Assembly: GCA_000697665.1 (NCBI GenBank)
Contig: KL197729.1
Coordinates: forward strand, 307,791 to 331,833
Direction of reading: 5' to 3'
DNA length: 24,043 nt
Source: Jaapia argillacea MUCL 33604
Lineage: Eukaryota; Basidiomycota; Agaricomycetes; Jaapiales; Jaapiaceae
Each line of letters opens with the position of its first letter. Position 1 is the stretch's first letter. Under the pieces are notes generated by a model. It saw nothing but the letters and a program-made list of their open reading frames with translations, searched no databases and was not told the origin of the DNA. Positions 20,038 through 24,043 of the stretch are shown here, one piece after another. The translations under genes were made by a program, and so were the position numbers.

Positions 20038-21538
20038 ATGTCATCAGCTGGTAGCTACTTATCTCTTACGCTTACATCTTTAGGAATATCTGACAACTTC
20101 CACCAGAGCAATGGGAACTTTCCTCTCCTCCCTTCGACAGCATATCTGCTGTTCGTTTCTCCCCTACCAACCCCGATCAACTATTGGTTTCCTCCTGGGA
20201 CACTGTGCGTCTGTCTTTACCCATAGCGTCTTGACTGAGCTAACTATATTGCCACGTACAGACCGTGAGGTTTTATGATGTTGTGAAGAACGAGCAAAAA
20301 TGCAAGTTTGACCACAGGGCTGCTGTGTTATCATGTTGTTTTGCCGAGGAGACGAAAGGGTACAGTGGTGGACTTGACACTTCAGTCCGACAGTACGTTC
20401 TTCTGTTGTATGCCTTCCATTTGGAATCTCATCTTTGTGCGTTAGGCTGCAGCTGGACACTGAAAAGTCCACCGTTCTTGGACAACATGACAACGCAGTA
20501 TCTGGCTTAGTATGGTCGAAGAACACTAGTTCGCTTCTTTCCTCCACTCATCTCACTTCATTCTCACTTCCCTTGGTTGCTAGATGCACTCATTACTGGC
20601 TCTTGGGATCGGACGATTCGCTTCTGGGATCCTCGCGCTGCCAAGTCAACACAAGTACACGACCAACCTGAACGCATATACTTTATGGATATCACCGACA
20701 ACAATCTTGTTGTGGCTATGGCTAGCCGACTGTTCTACATCTTCGACATACGAAATATGGGGTCACCAGGTCAACAACGAGAGAGCAGCCTGAAGTTTAT
20801 GACGAGAGCTTTAGCATGTATGGCTGATGGTCAAGGTGCGCTTCCCGGGACTCATCCCACAATCAAGTCGCTGACACATGATTTCTCTTGACCAGGTTAC
20901 GCAGCGGCATCCGTTGAAGGTAGAATATCAGTGGAATACTTCGACCCAAGTCCTGAAGTCCAAGAGAAGAAATATGCTTTCAAATGTCATCGGCAAACGA
21001 TTAACGATGTCGATCATGTCTGGCCTGTCAATTCCCTGGCGTTCCATCCAGTGTATGTATCATTCGTGCATCTCAGCGTGGTGTTGGGGTTCCCGGCTTG
21101 CACACTTCCGGCGGTATCAGCGATCTGTACCACTCCTCCACTGTCCACCGGAAGTGGTCGAATGCCTCGCCTCGTTTTTTGAACCCTTTTGGCCCTGATA
21201 GATCGTCTCATGCATTTTTTTGATAGATACAACACCTTCGCCTCTGCGGGATCGGATGGCACAGTATCAATCTGGGACCATAAACTCAAGAAACGAATGC
21301 GCCAGTATCAGAAATATCACTCTGCTGTCCCAAGTATCGCATTTAACTCCACCGGATCATATTTAGCTGTCGGGGTAAGTTACAATTGGGACGAAGGGGA
21401 AGAGGGTGGAAGGAATGCTGAAAGACCCAGCGTGTTCATTCGGAAGGTCGGGGATGAAGTGAAGGTATGTATTTCTGTCATCGCTAATTTCTCCTTTCTG
21501 ATGATTGTCCCCAGCCGAAAGGGTGGAGTAAGAGTTAG
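20038..21538 (+). CDS. BUB3: Mitotic checkpoint WD40 protein BUB3
   Basis: Eight exons (20038-20050, 20107-20204, 20262-20392, 20446-20528, 20584-20835, 20896-21052, 21227-21464, 21515-21538) give 331 residues, the usual BUB3 length. BUB3 is a seven-bladed WD40 propeller that binds GLEBS motifs of Bub1 and Mad3/BubR1 and brings them to phosphorylated Spc105/Knl1 at kinetochores. Visible hallmarks are QWELSSPPFDSISAVRFSP, SSWDTTVRFYDV, YSGGLDTSVRQ, TGSWDRTIRFWDPR (113-126), RNMGSPGQQRESSLKF, SVEGRISVEYFDPSPEVQ then EKKYAFKCHR, ASAGSDGTVSIWD, and a C-terminal FIRKV plus KPKGWSKS. The FDPSPEVQ...KCHR segment separates BUB3 from its relative RAE1. Exon 1 is only 13 nt. Intron 4 uses the uncommon donor GTTCGC, and intron 6 is 174 nt while the others are 50-60 nt. 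Confidence 0.96.
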
Positions 21539-22405
21539 AGGAACCGTGGTCACCTCGCATTGTACTTCGTATCACCATGTTTCGAGGCTATGGCACCGTC
21601 ACTGCTACCAACCAGGGAGACGCTACTCCTGTTGGGTTCTTGTCTCAAGATCGCGAACGCAATATTCGGGTTCGTCGTTGAAGTCTCACCCATTCCCAGC
21701 TGAATGCAACACTAAGGTCGAGGTTACACCATTCCGCATCTTTTGAAAGACCCTCAATGTTACCCTTCCACTCGGAGCTGCATAATTTTTGGATGTAAAG
21801 CCTAAAAAATCGACGCGTTTTCGCACACTCCATATTGTGTCCGACCGTCCTGTGAAGATTTGTTCACTCCTTCGTCTTTACAAGGATAGCATGGGAACCT
21901 CGAGTTCTAATTTCAGGTACTATACCATATTGTTGGCTCTAGTATGGTCCTTCTATCCACCACCTACGAATCGTCAATGTCGTCAGAATCCTGATCTTGC
22001 AGAGTTCGCTTCCTTGCTAATTGATTCACTTAACGCTGCTGCTACATGTCCCAGCACTCAAATGCAATCCTTACTTCAGCCGTCGATCCTGGAGTGCTAT
22101 TAAGCGTACCACCGTCAACGCCTCTTATTGAGAGGATTCGTCACAGTTCTCTTTCGTGCTGGTCGACTTGATTTGTCTCCATTCATGTGCGGCGAAGCTT
22201 ATTGGGTGGTACGTTGCTCAGCCTACTCGCTTATACCCCAGATCCTGATATCGTTTTGAGGGGGCACTCATCTACATAGGGGTGCGTGCGTTGTCCGAAG
22301 ACCTTTGACCGCGCTGACTACGACGCGAAAGACCGAGGCTATCATCTACGGTGGTTTCCCCAGGCTTCTTTAGATCCCCATTAAATTGACACACCTCCCT
22401 TACAG
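21539..22405. other. Spacer before the seven-helix gene, probably including its unresolved 5' exon
   Basis: The first part is the BUB3 3' flank. From an ATG at 22046 a frame reads MSQHSNAILTSAVDPGVLLS and stays open for about 42 codons. It has the right place and character for the N-terminus of the downstream membrane protein, but I found no donor joining it in phase to the exon at 22406. A hydrophobic frame (FVLVDLICLHSCAAKLIG, about 22157-22205) is an alternative. No other gene was seen. Confidence 0.35.
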
Positions 22406-23666
22406 GAGCCTATAGCCTCTTGTTTTGCGTATGCGTGTGTGTTTGCACGGCTGTGCGACCTAACAAGTCCATGCTCTCAATAGCCGTGATCTTCTTCATT
22501 CTGAATACGATCCGAGTCGTGCTCCATCTCGTCCCGTACTTGCTCGAACCGAGCATTATTGCGGGTACAGTCTGTGAGGGCGATGTCTGTTTACCCTGTG
22601 ATGGTGTGGATTCTCCTGGAAGAGTGCGACAACTAGACATCGGGAACATCATAAGCCCTGTGGCTGCTTTCATCCTTATTACGCTCATGTGAGTAACCTG
22701 GCACTTGAAAGCTGCCACCGATTGATAACGCCTGCCAGGGGCGCGGCGGATGCCCTTCTTGTAAGTCCGATAGTCGCTCAGTTTATCGTCTCTCACCGTC
22801 CGTGCCAGACATATCGCGCCTGGATCATCTGGCAACGCCGCCTCTGGATTATCATCCTACCCGGCTTACTAGTGGCTGGCATGACTGGCAAGTTCGCTCT
22901 TCACACATCAAAGATCCCATCTCAGTATCGCAGTTCTTGGGTACCTCTCCGTCTATTGCGAAGTGCAAGAATACGTCATACGAGTGCGAACTCCCGCTAC
23001 ACAAGCAGTTCCGACCAACTTCATGCGCTATTCTGCACTAGACTTCGACTTCAGCATGGCCTCTTTCATCGCTACCGCCATAGCTAATGCTCTAGTGACC
23101 ACCTTGATTGGTTCGCGGACCGCCTTTCAGACCATATGTGCTCATATTCAATGCTGTGTTATGTAGTTTCTCGACTCTGGTGGATCACTCGCAGCTTAAA
23201 CGCCGATTCTGGGACAAGCGCTGGAAGGAAATCTCGTCGGGTTATGTCAATGGTGTAAGATGCAATACTCTCCGCTGAGCAACCAAACTGAGCTGTTGTC
23301 ACTCCAGAACAGAATCAGGAGCGGTCCTTTGCTTCTTCCAGATACTTCTCATCATCCTGAACCAGAGACTAGGAGGTCGCAACATCTTCGTAAGTGGTTT
23401 TTATCGTCATGTTATCCCATTTCGAATTCGTGATACTCTCTCCTTTCGCTAGGTGACTGTAATCCAGGCCATCCAAAACCATACCGCTGTAAGTGAGCTC
23501 GCCTACTCGGATCGTGAGATATTGTTGAGGTGCTCTGGCCCTGGGACCTTAGGCCATCGTCCCCACATTGATCATCGTTCGCGTCGGACTTGGGCAAAGT
23601 ACAGAACACGCAACTGCCCAGGTTGAGGTAACCCGCCAAATAGAATTCACTCAGGAGCAACGCTAG
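22406..23666 (+). CDS. Seven-transmembrane-helix fungal membrane protein (5' exon missing)
   Basis: Exons 22406-22688, 22739-22760, 22809-22887, 22934-23110, 23167-23254, 23308-23389, 23453-23488 and 23553-23666 keep phase throughout and give about 292 residues. An acceptor CCCTTACAG precedes 22406. An internal ATG at 22471 would lose helix 1, so at least one short 5' exon is probably missing. Seven hydrophobic segments are visible: AYSLLFCVCVCVC, SIAVIFFILNTIRVVLHLV, ISPVAAFILITLM, LWIIILPGLLVAG with VLGYLSVY, ASFIATAIANALVTTLIV, ESGAVLCFFQILLIIL, and VTVIQAIQNHTAAIVPTLI. The motifs DALLTYRAWIIW, SRLWWITRSL, ESGA and RVGLG recur in a large receptor-like family of Agaricomycetes with no established ligand or function. 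The short cytosolic tail is Glu/Gln-rich. Intron 3 appears to be a GC-AG intron. Confidence 0.8.
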
Positions 23667-24043
23667 CTCCAAGGTGTGGAGTGCTGGTGAGGAGAAGTGA
23701 GAGAACTGTTGTATATAACTTATTAACAGGGTTATTAAGCCGACGACGGAGATTCAGATGCAGCCGTTCCGCCCTCATCCATTCTTCGCACCATTTATCC
23801 ACCAACGTTGGATACAGACTTAAGCTATGCGCTTGAACTAACGAGGTGTCAAACTTGGTACTGGTGTATTTGGACGATAGGGAGAAACAGGTCTCGCTTG
23901 AATTTGGCGAGAGTTGTGAGCGGAATAATCATTGAGGAATGTTTTGCTTACGTCGCCATTAACCAACTGGTGTGGGCACCTCCAGGACCCCTGAAAATAG
24001 ACGGATGGGTTGGAACAAAGTTCCGGTCTAGATGGGAGCTCCG
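23667..24043. other. Right-hand flank, no gene seen
   Basis: This is the 3' flank of the membrane-protein gene. A TATATAACTT element lies near 23712, which could serve a plus-strand gene beginning beyond the window, but no start or coding frame is visible before the end. Confidence 0.45.

Noticed and set aside
20038-21538. RAE1/Gle2 instead of BUB3
   Set aside because: RAE1 is the closest relative, but the FDPSPEVQ...YAFKCHR segment, the RNMG...QRRESSLK-like segment and the C-terminus match BUB3.

Overview
This window reads as nuclear DNA of a filamentous basidiomycete, probably an Agaricomycete. The evidence is many short GT-AG introns (mostly 48-75 nt) with CTAAC/CTGAC-type branch points, ATG contexts such as GCCATGGC, and gene families typical of that group: DUF6699 proteins, an F-box protein, a caspase-domain (metacaspase) peptidase and a seven-helix membrane protein ending in an RVGLG motif. 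Nothing looks prokaryotic, mitochondrial or viral. I saw no tRNA, rRNA or CRISPR. Gene models were spliced by eye, checking reading phase at every junction.

Layout. Positions 1-4425 are gene-poor. They hold an inverted-repeat hairpin near 400, a possible multi-exon minus-strand gene without recognisable family (592-2083), and a decayed array of about six copies of a ~105-bp repeat (2716-3325). Two single-exon DUF6699 paralogues follow on the plus strand (4559-5320 and 8506-9258). Each has a TATA box about 130 nt upstream, and 3.2 kb of sparse sequence with an imperfect direct repeat lies between them. Next come two minus-strand genes: a three-exon F-box protein (10099-11488) and a 15-exon metacaspase with an intact His/Cys dyad (11962-14407).

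Positions 14530-17460 hold two coding stretches I could only partly resolve: plus strand ending at 15519, and minus strand ending at 16345. The right third is a plus-strand series: a proline/serine-rich disordered protein (17808-19488), an eight-exon BUB3 spindle-checkpoint WD40 protein (20038-21538), and a seven-helix membrane protein (about 22406-23666, 5' exon uncertain).

I see no evidence that these genes form one pathway or cluster. BUB3 is a conserved housekeeping gene. The metacaspase, F-box and DUF6699 genes belong to families that expand in mushrooms. The most unusual material is the decayed tandem array, the DUF6699 pair, the metacaspase gene structure (micro-exon, stop-free introns, long inserted linker), and a unit near 15519 where an in-frame stop sits just before an otherwise convincing intron.
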